Below are positions 34,101 to 46,100 of a stretch of 64,000 nucleotides of DNA, in pieces. Every line of letters starts with the position of its first letter. The stretch's first letter is position 1. The position numbers and the translations under genes were made by a program. The DNA comes from Henricia sp. BOLD:AAB3569 (taxonomy: Eukaryota; Echinodermata; Asteroidea; Spinulosida; Echinasteridae): assembly GCA_037783545.1 (NCBI GenBank), contig JBBELK010000297.1, forward strand, positions 1,922,001-1,986,000. Reading direction: 5' to 3'. The notes under the pieces are model-generated. The model did not search any database. It saw nothing but the letters and a program-made list of their open reading frames with translations, and had not been told where the DNA came from.

Positions 34101-37100
34101 GTATTAGTGCTTTGAACTTCGGCATTTCGGATGCACTTGTGCTTTAGTTATTAAACTGAGTGATTTTTCGTAGCACGGCAGTGACTTTTTTAGCATGGCG
34201 GCGAGATTTTAAGCATGGCGGAATTCCGATTTCAAAAATTAAGCATGGCGGGCCGCCATGCTATTTTATGCACTTGGAGAACACTGTTATGGGTACAATA
34301 ACATGATCTAAGGCCGGTCTACATTGAGAGTACTGTCTGGATCTAAGGCCGGTCTACACTGAGAGTACTGTCTGGATCTAAGGCCGGTGTACACTGAGAG
34401 TACTGTCTGGATCTAAGGCCGGTGTACACTGAGAGTTTTGTCTGGATCTAAGGCCGGTGTACACTGAGAGTTCTGTCTGGATCTAAGGCCGGTCTACACT
34501 GAGAGTTCTGTCTGAATCTAAGGCCGGTCTACACTGAGAGTTCTGTCTGGATCCCAGGCCGGTCTACACTGAGAGTTCTGTCTGGATCTAAGGCCGGTCT
34601 ACACAGAGTTCTGTCTAGATCTAAGGCCGGTCGACACTGAGAGTTCTGTCTGGATCTAAGGCCGGTCTACACTGAGAGTTCTGTCTGGATCTAAGGCCGG
34701 TCTACACTGAGAGTTCTGTCTGGATCTAAGGCCGGTCTACACTGAGCGTTCTGTCTGGATCTAAGGCCGGTGTACACTGAGAGTTCTGTCTGAATCTAAG
34801 GCCGGTCTACACTGAGAGTTCTGTCTGGATCTAAGACCGGTCGACACTGAGAGTTCTGTCTGGATCCAAGGCCGGTCTACACTGAGAGTACTGTCTGGAT
34901 CTAAGGCCGGTCGACACTGAGAGTTCTGTCTGGATCTAAGGCTGGTCTACACTATGAGTACTGTCTGGATCTAAGGCCGGTCTACACTATGAGTACTGTC
35001 TGGATCTAAGGCCGGTCTACACTGAGAGTACTGTCTGGATCTAAGGCCGGTCTACACTGAGAGTTCTGTCTGGATCTAAGGCCGGTCTACACTGAGAGTT
35101 CTGTCTGGATCTATGGCCGGTCTACAATGAGAGTTCTGTCTGGATCTAAGGCTGGTCTACACTGAGAGTTCTGTCTGGATCTAAGGTCGGTCTACACTGA
35201 GAGTACTGTCTGGATCTAAGGCCGGTCTACAATGAGAGTTCTGTCTGGTTTTAAGGCCGGTCTACACTGAGAGTTCTGTCTGGATCTAAGGCCGGTCTAC
35301 ACTGAGAGTACTGTCTGGATCTAAGGCCGGTCGACACTGAGAGTTCTGTCTGGATCTAAGGCCGGTCTACACTGAGAGTACTGTCTGGATCTAAGGCCGG
35401 TCGACACTGAGAGTTCTGTCTGGATCTAAGGCCGGTCTACACTGAGAGTACTGTCTGGATCTAAGGCCGGTCTACACTGAGAGTTCTGTCTGGATCTAAG
35501 GCCGGTCTACACTGAGAGTACTGTCTGGATCTAAGGCCGGTCTACACTGAGAGTTCTGTCTGGATCTAAGGCCGGTCTACACTGAGAGTTCTAGATCTGT
35601 CTGGATCTAAGGCCGGTCTACACTGAGAGTTCTGTCTGGATCTAAGGCCGGTCTACACTGAGAGTTCTGTCTGGATCTAAGGCCGGTCTACACTGAGAGT
35701 ACTGTCTGGATCTAAGGCCGGTCGACACTGAGAGTTCTGTCTGGATCTAAGGCCGGTCTACACTGAGAGTACTGTCTGGATCTAAGGCCGGTCGACACTG
35801 AGAGTTCTGTCTGGATCTAAGGCCGGTCGACACTGAGAGTACTGTCTGGATCTAAGGCCGGTCTACACTGAGAGTTCTGTCTGGATCTAAGGCCGGTCTA
35901 CACTGAGAGTTCTGTCTGGATCTAAGGCCGGTCGACACTGAGAGTTCTGTCTGGATCTAAGGCCGGTCGACACTGAGAGTTCTGTCTGGATCTAAGGCCG
36001 GTCGACACTGAGAGTTCTGTCTGGATCTAAGGCCGGTCGACACTGAGAGTACTGTCTGGATCTAAGGCCGGTCTACACTGAGAGTTCTGTCTGGATCTAA
36101 GGCCGGTCTACACTGAGAGTTCTGTCTGGATCTAAGGCCGGTCGACACTGAGAGTTCTGTCTGGATCTAAGGCCGGTCTACACTGAGAGTACTGTCTGGA
36201 TCTAAGGCCGGTCTACACTGAGAGTTCTGTCTGGATCTAAGGCCGGTCTACACTGAGAGTTCTAGATCTGTCTGGATCTAAGGCCGGTCTACACTGAGAG
36301 TTCTGTCTGGATCTAAGGCCGGTCTACACTGAGAGTTCTGTCTGGATCTAAGGCCGGTCTACACTGAGAGTTCTGTCTGGATCTAAGGCCGGTCTACACT
36401 GAGAGTACTGTCTGGATCTAAGGCCGGTCGACACAGAGTTCTGTCTGGATCTAAGGCCGGTCTACACTGAGAGTACTGTCTGGATCTAAGGCCGGTCGAC
36501 ACTGAGAGTTCTGTCTGGATCTAAGGCCGGTCGACACTGAGAGTACTGTCTGGATCTAAGGCCGGTCTACACTGAGAGTTCTGTCTGGATCTAAGGCCGG
36601 TCTACACTGAGAGTTCTGTCTGGATCTAAGGCCGGTCGACACTGAGAGTTCTGTCTGGATCTAAGGCCGGTCGACACTGAGAGTTCTGTCTGGATCTAAG
36701 GCCGGTCGACACTGAGAGTTCTGTCTGGATCTAAGGCCGGTCTACACTGAGAGTACTGTCTGGATCTAAGGCCGGTCTACACTGAGAGTTCTGTCTGGAT
36801 CTAAGGCCGGTCTACACTGAGAGTTCTGTCTGGATCTAAGGCCGGTCGACACCGAGAGTTCTGTCTGGATCTAAGGCCGGTCTACACTGAGAGTACTGTC
36901 TGGATCTAAGGCCGGTCTACACTGAGAGTTCTGTCTGGATCTAAGGCCGGTCTACACTGAGAGTTCTAGATCTATCTGGATCTAAGGCCGGTCTACACTG
37001 AGAGTTCTGTCTGGATCTAAGGCCGGTCTACACTGAGAGTTCTGTCTGGATCTAAGGCCGGTCTACACTGAGAGTACTGTCTGGATCTAAGGCCGGTCGA

Positions 37101-40100
37101 CACTGAGAGTTCTGTCTGGATCTAAGGCCGGTCTACACTGAGAGTACTGTCTGGATCTAAGGCCGGTCGACACTGAGAGTTCTGTCTGGATCTAAGGCCG
37201 GTCGACACTGAGAGTACTGTCTGGATCTAAGGCCGGTCTACACTGAGAGTTCTGTCTGGATCTAAGGCCGGTCTACACTGAGAGTTCTGTCTGGATCTAA
37301 GGCCGGTCGACACTGAGAGTTCTGTCTGGATCTAAGGCCGGTCGACACTGAGAGTTCTGTCTGGATCTAAGGCCGGTCGACACTGAGAGTTCTGTCTGGA
37401 TCTAAGGCCGGTCGACACTGAGAGTACTGTCTGGATCTAAGGCCGGTCTACACTGAGAGTTCTGTCTGGATCTAAGGCCGGTCTACACTGAGAGTTCTGT
37501 CTGGATCTAAGGCTGGTCTACACTATGAGTACTGTCTGGATCTAAGGCCGGTCTACACTGAGAGTTCTGTCTGAATCTAAGGCCGGTCTACACTGAGAGT
37601 TCTGTCTGGATCCAAGACCGGTCGACACTGAGAGTTCTGTCAAGATCTAAGGCCGGTCGACACTGAGAGTTCTGTCTGGATCTAAGGCCGGTCTACACTG
37701 AGAGTTCTGTCTGGATCTATGGCCGGTCTACAATGAGAGTTCTGTCTGGATCTAAGGCTGGTCTACACTGAGAGTTCTGTCTGGATCTAAGGTCGGTCTA
37801 CACTGAGAGTACTGTCTGGATCTAAGGCCGGTCTACACTGAGAGTTCTGTCTGGATCTAAGGCCGGTCTACACTGAGAGTTCTGTCTGGATCTAAGGTCG
37901 GTCTACACTGAGAGTTCTGTCTGGTTTTAAGGCCGGTCTACACTGAGAGTTCTGTCTGGATCTAAGGCCGGTCTACACTGAGAGTACTGTCTGGATCTAA
38001 GGCCGGTCGACACTGAGAGTTCTGTCTGGATCTAAGGCCGGTCTACACTGAGAGTACTGTCTGGATCTAAGGCCGGTCGACACTGAGAGTTCTGTCTGGA
38101 TCTAAGGCCGGTCTACACTGAGAGTACTGTCTGGATCTAAGGCCGGTCGACACTGAGAGTTCTGTCTGGATCTAAGGCCGGTCTACACTGAGAGTACTGT
38201 CTGGATCTAAGGCCGGTCTACACTGAGAGTTCTGTCTGGATCTAAGGCCGGTCTACACTGAGAGTACTGTCTGGATCTAAGGCCGGTCTACACTGAGAGT
38301 TCTGTCTGGATCTAAGGCCGGTCTACACTGAGAGTTCTGTCTGGATCTAAGGCCGGTCTACACTGAGAGTACTGTCTGGATCTAAGGCCGGTCGACACTG
38401 AGAGTTCTGTCTGGATCTAAGGCCGGTCGACACTGAGAGTACTGTCTGGATCTAAGGCCGGTCTACACTGAGAGTTCTGTCTGGATCTAAGGCCGGTCTA
38501 CACTGAGAGTTCTGTCTGGATCTAAGGCCGGTCGACACTGAGAGTTCTGTCTGGATCTAAGGCCGGTCGACACTGAGAGTTTTGTCTGGATCTAAGGCCG
38601 GTCGACACTGAGAGTTCTGTCTGGATCTAAGGCCGGTCGACACTGAGAGTACTGTCTGGATCTAAGGCCGGTCTACACTGAGAGTACTGTCTGGATCTAA
38701 GGCCGGTCTACACTGAGAGTTCTGTCTGGATCTAAGGCCGGTCTACACTGAGAGTTCTGTCTGGATCTAAGGCCGGTCGACACTGAGAGTTCTGTCTGGA
38801 TCTAAGGCCGGTCTACACTGAGAGTACTGTCTGGATCTAAGGCCGGTCTACACTGAGAGTTCTGTCTGGATCTAAGGCCGGTCTACACTGAGAGTTCTAG
38901 ATCTGTCTGGATCTAAGGCCGGTCTACACTGAGAGTTCTGTCTGGATCTAAGGCCGGTCTACACTGAGAGTTCTGTCTGGATCTAAGGCCGGTCTACACT
39001 GAGAGTACTGTCTGGATCTAAGGCCGGTCGACACTGAGAGTTCTGTCTGGATCTAAGGCCGGTCTACACTGAGAGTAATGTCTGGATCTAAGGCCGGTCG
39101 ACACTGAGAGTTCTGTCTGGATCTAAGGCCGGTCTACACTGAGAGTTCTGTCTGGATCTAAGGCCGGTCTACACTGAGAGTTCTGTCTGGATCTAAGGCC
39201 GGTCGACACTGAGAGTTCTGTCTGGATCTAAGGCCGGTCGACACTGAGAGTTCTGTCTGGATCTAAGGCCGGTCGACACTGAGAGTTCTGTCTGGATCTA
39301 AGGCCGGTCGACACTGAGAGTACTGTCTGGATCTAAGGCCGGTCTACACTGAGAGTTCTGTCTGGATCTAAGGCCGGTCTACACTGAGAGTTCTGTCTGG
39401 ATCTAAGGCCGGTCGACACTGAGAGTTCTGTCTGGATCTAAGGCCGGTCGACACTGAGAGTACTGTCTGGATCTAAGGCCGGTCTACACTGAGAGTTCTG
39501 TCTGGATCTAAGGCCGGTCGACACTGAGAGTTCTGTCTGGATCTAAGGCCGGTCGACACTGAGAGTTCTGTCTGGATCTAAGGCCGGTCGACACTGAGAG
39601 TTCTGTCTGGATCTAAGGCCGGTGTACACAGAGTTCTGTCTGGATCTAAGGCCGGTCTACACTGAGAGTACTGTCTGGATCTAAGGCCGGTCGACACTGA
39701 GAGTTCTGTCTGGATCCAAGGCCGGTCTACACTGAGAGTTCTGTCTGGATCTAAGGCCGGTCGACACTGAGAGTTCTGTCTGGATCTAAGGCCGGTCGAC
39801 ACTGAGAGTTCTGTCTGGATCTAAGGCCGGTCTACACTGAGAGTTCTGTCTGGATCTAAGGCCGGTCTACACTGAGAGTTCTGTCTAGATCTAAGGTCGG
39901 TCTACACTGAGAGTACTGTCTGGATCTAAGGCCGGTCTACACCGAGAGTTCTGTCTGGATCTAAGGCCGGTCTACACTGAGAGTACTGTCTGGATCTAAG
40001 GCCGGTCTACACTGAGAGTTCTGTCTGGATCTAAGGTCGGTCTACACTGAGAGTACTGTCTGACAGACACAACACTCTTTTTGTTTGATATTGTTCGACT

Positions 40101-43100
40101 TTGTCTGAGGACTTCGTCCACACTATCAGACAAGTATGATGATCTTTGATGATTTTGTTCAATCGTGTGGGCACTAGCTCAAAGGTCACCTGTTATCAAA
40201 CTGTCTATTGATTGGCTGTTGTTTGTCCAGACTTAAATGACTTGAGACTTTTGTCTGAATTGCATGTTCAATCTTTTGACAGACAAGTCTGATGGTGTCT
40301 GACAGTGTCTGATGGTGTCTGACGCGCAGTCCACTACGTGATTTGTCTGACAAGACAGAGTAATGTTTGCGATAATCACCAACATTTGTATGAATGTTTC
40401 TAGCTTGGGGAAAGCTCTCTTGGTGTCAACATACAGAATCTGCAATGATTCGTTTTGATGAAGAACAAAGTCAGATTGACGTCTTCTAGACAGCGCCTTT
40501 TGTGATGTTTGCGATAATCACCAACCTTTGTATGGATTCCGTAATGAATGTTTCTAGCTCGGGGAAAGCTCTCTTGGTGTCAACATACAGAATCTGCAAT
40601 GGTTCGTTTTGATGCGGGAATTTCCTGTGAATTAAAAGATAAACAAAAAATATTAACAGACCGACAACAAACATCTGCAGCGCGATATGTGACAGAGGGC
40701 ATCCCCCCCTTCCCTTCTATTGTTCTCCCATTGTGCGTCAAACATCTAAGGAATTTTAAAGGAATTCCTTTCAGTTTTTAGGGGGTAGTGCGTTAACCCT
40801 AACTTCCCAGGGTGTATGTCAAATCATATTTGGAGGATTGAGGAGTGATGTTAGGGTTAATAAAAGGGAATAATGTATTGAGGTATAGGGGCGTTAGTGG
40901 AGTCCCGTTAGTGGTATCACATAAAGGCCGAGTGGGATATGGGACGCACACGCACTACATGCCGTATTCCACAAGCACGATAACAAATTTATCTCCAAGC
41001 AAACTTAACGCACAAATGCGTGGGTCAGTGCACAAGTGCCACAACCCGTCACGGCCCGGAATCGAACCCACATTCTAGTACTGGCACAGGAACTTGAGTT
41101 CGACGCACTAGACCGCTTGGCCATTACGCCCCACACGCGCATAACAAGCAGTTTAATAATTTGTGTTCTCTCTTTAGTTACCTCTTAATAACAGCATATA
41201 CTAGATGCAACAGTGCTGTACAGTCCTTGCCACCATTAAACCCAAGGCAAATACTAGACAATGGATACTTGTCCAGTGCCTCCTCTATTATGCCGACAGA
41301 GGGGCCAACAAACAGTGCAATATGTGCTGATTCAGGGGCCACGAGTAACTTCTCCAATTTCTCTACTGAGTTGCCGGCTGGATCTTTGTCGTAACTCACA
41401 ATGAACTCTGGTGATTGGAAATAATGGAAATGAATTCACATTGATGAGAATCAATGTACATATGCATGTACCATGCAACCCAACTCCCGAGGGTGTGTGT
41501 AAAGTCATATTGATTTTGGAGTGTTGAGGAGTGTTAGGGTTAATGCTTCTTAATCATTAGGTCTGGCTAAAATATATCGACAATTGATAAGTACAAAAGC
41601 TGTGTTATATAGGTCCGTTTTTAACCTGTTTTGAGTGCATTGCACTCGTCCGGCTGTATTGGTCTGTGGAGCGACTCAGACGCAAACGGATAAAAAACAG
41701 ACCCAAGGAGAGCCACCTTTACTCGCTTTTATAGCAACTACATGTAGAAAAGCTCAAATATATCGACAATTGATAAAGAGAGACTAATGTACAAAAGCTG
41801 AGTTATATAGGTCCGTTTTACAATTGTATCACAATCGAGTCATTACAAGAATTTTCTCGTGTTCCATCCTTAGTCTTTAGAGTGCTACCTTCTCAATTAA
41901 TTTTTGTTGTGATTTTGTACACAGAAAAGAATGAGAAATGGTAACTTAAAAAACACTCTTGGCATTAACAAAACAAACATGAGGTAAAATGACAAAAATG
42001 TAATCACAGATGTGCTTGTCTCAGGTCGGGTCAGTTCAGGTGTGGGAGCATGTGCCGCAGCGGCACTCCACCGCGTTCACCCTCTTTATCCGGTCTCCTT
42101 ATAGTGATCGATCAGGACTGCGCCAGACCCATCCCCCGCCCCTCCAAGTGGTCCCCTAGCTGCGCCAACCACGACGCACGGGGTTGAGCAACAGGTCGCT
42201 CCCACCCCGCCCCCCTAGGGTACTTGGATCCGATCGGATTTCAAAATTATCTTGCTTGTCTCCCATGAGGGAAACTTAACAATTTATAAAATTCTTGCTT
42301 GTTTTTTTTTAATAAACCAAGTATAAAGGAAAATAAATAAATATATACATCTACAAATATTCTCGGGTCTTAAGAAGCCACATTCGCAGTCATTGGTTAT
42401 AAGTTAGTAAGATTTGAGGCTATGCATGGTGGAACACAATGGGCGCGTTTTGTTTCATCACAGATACGAATCCAGATCCCAAGATGTTTCACAGCGCGCA
42501 AACAAAAGAAACTGCTCGAGGATCTCAAAATAGCTTTTTATTAACAACATTTGTCAAGTTTCTGTGCCAAATTTCACCCACGACATTCATCGTAAATAAA
42601 CAAGCGGTCTCAGTTTGTTTGCAATGTGTGTGTTATCACTGACAATTGAAATGACACGGTTTACTCAGACAAAAATCTTTTTTTGGATCTAGCACTAAAC
42701 CATCTTTCGAGGATCACTGATCTCAATCAGGATCTGCACGAAGTGAACAAGTTCACTTTAGATCTTAGCAGATCTGGATCTCGATCCATCCGAAATGAAC
42801 ACGCCCAGTGTGTGAATGGTTTGCAGTTGCACTATATGAACTATCTCTTTTGAAGATGTGACAAGTAACAAGCAAGTTCTTGAAGATTTCTCACCATTTG
42901 GCATGATCTCAAGTAACTCAGCATGGGCCTTATCAGCAGTTTCTTGGCTGTTTGTCTCTAACGTTAGCTTCACTTTGTAGTAACTGTCAGGAAGAGCACA
43001 AACATGTTTCATCATCTGCCTAGTATGCAGGAGGTTGTGGGTTCGAGTCTTGCCCGAGCACACTATGAGTTTTAGCGTGTCCTCGGGAAATGCACTTAGT

Positions 43101-46100
43101 ATATAGTGCATACCGCGTCGTGATGGGCACAAACATGTTTCATCATCTGCCTAGTATGCAGGAGGTTGTATGGTTCGAGTCCTACCCGAGCACACTGAGT
43201 TTTAGCGTGTCCTCGGGAAACGCACTTAGTATATAGTGCATACCGCGTCGTGATGGGCACAAACATGTTTCATCATCTGCCTAGTATGCAGGAGGTTGTG
43301 GGTTCGAGTCCTACCCGAGCACACTGAGTTTTAGCGTGTCCTCGGGAAACGCACTTAGTATATAGTGCATACCGCGTCGTGATGGGCACAAACATGTTTC
43401 ATCATCTGCCTAGTATGCAGGAGTTTGTACGGTTCGAGTCCTACCCGAGCACACTGAGTTTTAGCGTGTCCTCGGGAAACGCACTTAGTATATAGTGCAT
43501 ACCGCGTCGTGATGGGCACAAACATGTTTCATCATCTGCCTAGTATGCAGGAGGTTGTGGGTTCGAGTCCTACCCGAGCACACTATGAGTTTTAGCGTGT
43601 CCTCGGGAAACGCACTTAGTATATAGTGCATACCACGTCGTGATGGGCACAAACATGTTTCATCATCTGCCTAGTATGCAGGAGGTTGTGGGTTCGAGTC
43701 CTACCCGAGCACACTATGAGTTTTAGCGTGTCCTCGGGAAATGCACTTAGTATATAGTGCATACCACGTCGTGATGGGCACAAACATGTTTCATCATCTG
43801 CCTAGTATGCAGGAGGTTGTGGGTTCGAGTCCTACCCGAGCACACTATGAGTTTTAGCGTGTCCTCGGGAAATGCACTTAGTATATAGTGCATACCACGT
43901 CGTGATGGGCACAAACATGTTTCATCATCTGCCTAGTATGCAGGAGGTTGTGGGTTCGAGTCCTACCCGAGCACACTATGAGTTTTAGCGTGTCCTCGGG
44001 AAATGCACTTAGTATATAGTGCATACCACGTCGTGATGGGCACAAACATGTTTCATCATCTGCCTAGTATGCAGGAGGTTGTGGGTTCGAGTCCTACCCA
44101 AGCACACTATGAGTTTTAGCGTGTCCTCGGGAAATGCACTTAGTATATAGTGCATACCGCGTCGTGATGGGCACAAATTACCTTTTGGACGGACGCAATA
44201 AATTCCTTACTTAATGTAAATTACAGTCGCCCACTGTAGGACCATCGAACCTGCCATTCGCCATCGGCATGCCCAGTGGTCGAGTAGTTAAGACGTCTGC
44301 CTTGTTTGCAAGAGGTCGTGGGTTCAAGTCCCACCCGAGCACGCTATGAAGTTTTTTCACAGTGTCTCGGCAAAGCACTGAGTAGTGTTAATAATTATGT
44401 CGGGTAAGGGCAAAACAAACCTTAATTAATGCAGAACAAGTTTCATCCCTGGTTCTACCTTTACCGTACCTATGACTCAATTCAGGATATGATCCCAGCG
44501 TCACAGAATCCTTGTACGTAGCATTGAATCTGTTGAGAATATCAGCAACATCCATCTCCCAACAATTGATGTAGATCTCTCGCATGTGGAATGAGGTAAA
44601 GTGGGAACTTGTAAAAAGCTCACCCTGGAAACAAGGAAACACAAATCATTTGTGCCAAGTAGAGCAACCCTGTGAGTAACGCAATGCAGGGGCAGATCCA
44701 GGATTTTCCAAACGGGGAGGCGTGAAATGTACGTAGTGCAAAGCCCTAATGGCGTGGGGTCCGGGGCTCGCTTAAAGGCCCAGTGTTACTGAATCTACAC
44801 TAAAACCAGTGAACTGTTTCCCCTGCGCAGTAGTATGGACGTTCAATTCAATCTGGTTTATTCAAAACACTTTCGTAGCAGCCCGAAGGCTGAATTAAGA
44901 AAGCTTACAAGATACAATATGTTAAGATATCAATATTTTGTTCGTAATAAAAAGCCACATTACAACGTCGGTACGACTGCTGTGACCGTGGACGGCTGCC
45001 ATCTTGACAATGTATTTTGGCTGACAATCCATTCGACATATTGAGCAAACGTTGGCGCCAACATTAAAGGACCTATGACATGCTAAGCAACATTTTGCCT
45101 AATCTTTTCTTCATATGATGGATTACTTGTTCAGCAAGACATGCTATTGTTCGTATGGATGTAAAATCAATAAAAGGTAGCCTTTTTCAACTTTGAAGAT
45201 TTTATTGCAATAAATCACAGACAGAGGGCGCTGTTTTGAGTGCATCACATAAGGAAGACAGAAGGGAAAAGTTAAGAAAAAACATAAGACTTCAAGTTGG
45301 ACTTGTGGTAAATTGCTGCAGTTTCTACCCCCAGTTTTGTCATGGCTTACAGCAGGCAACATGTAAAACAAACTCAAACAGCCATGGATTACAAAAGTTT
45401 CAGGAAAATTGAGAAAAAAGTGGAATCTTTTGTGCACAGTTCAATGTGATTTTCCTGTGTTTGCCTCTTGTGACATCGTGACCTTGGTCATGAATATGCA
45501 TATTTGCATTAGCATACAAACTAAAAACCTTTGTTTTAACCCCCAAAGCAAGCTCCAAATAGGATTTTTATGACTTTAACTGAGTAAAGTGGTTTTAAAG
45601 CATAGATTTCATTGATACAAATCCTAAATAAGGGGCCCTTTAAAGGCCCAGTTAGTGTATCATTTGCAATGACCCCAAAAAGTAATCGTCGAGTTTACAG
45701 GGGAAAAGTTCTGAAAGTAAAGATTGGATTAATATAGCAACTATCCATTAAAAGGTTTTTGCTCAAAATGATATAATTTTACCAGAAAATAATCCGTAAA
45801 GATGAAATTATTTAGATCGTTTGCAAACGATTTACTTATTTTTGGTTCACATCTACGCGGTCTAAAATGCATGCATGGGTGAAGTGTACTCCATGTGCGT
45901 GTTCCAACGCGATGCATTTTCATGAATCGCGCGCATACGCAGTATGTGCGCCACAGAGTGCATGACGCAAACCACATAGTATCCGATCAACTGAGAACGA
46001 ATATTTGAAACACCCCGCCAAGACCAGGAAAACGCATATGGATTTTCGTGTTTTTTTAAAAACAGGGTACATTTGGCAAAGCTTTCTTTTGATTTATAAT

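Noticed and set aside
42997-44171. CRISPR-like regular array, also considered at 34.3-40.0 kb
   Set aside because: Units are head-to-tail with no unique spacers; this is a eukaryotic tandem repeat.
44268-44343. Functional tRNA gene
   Set aside because: A and B boxes are present but there is no clean acceptor stem, and the sequence continues into a SINE tail that is amplified next door.
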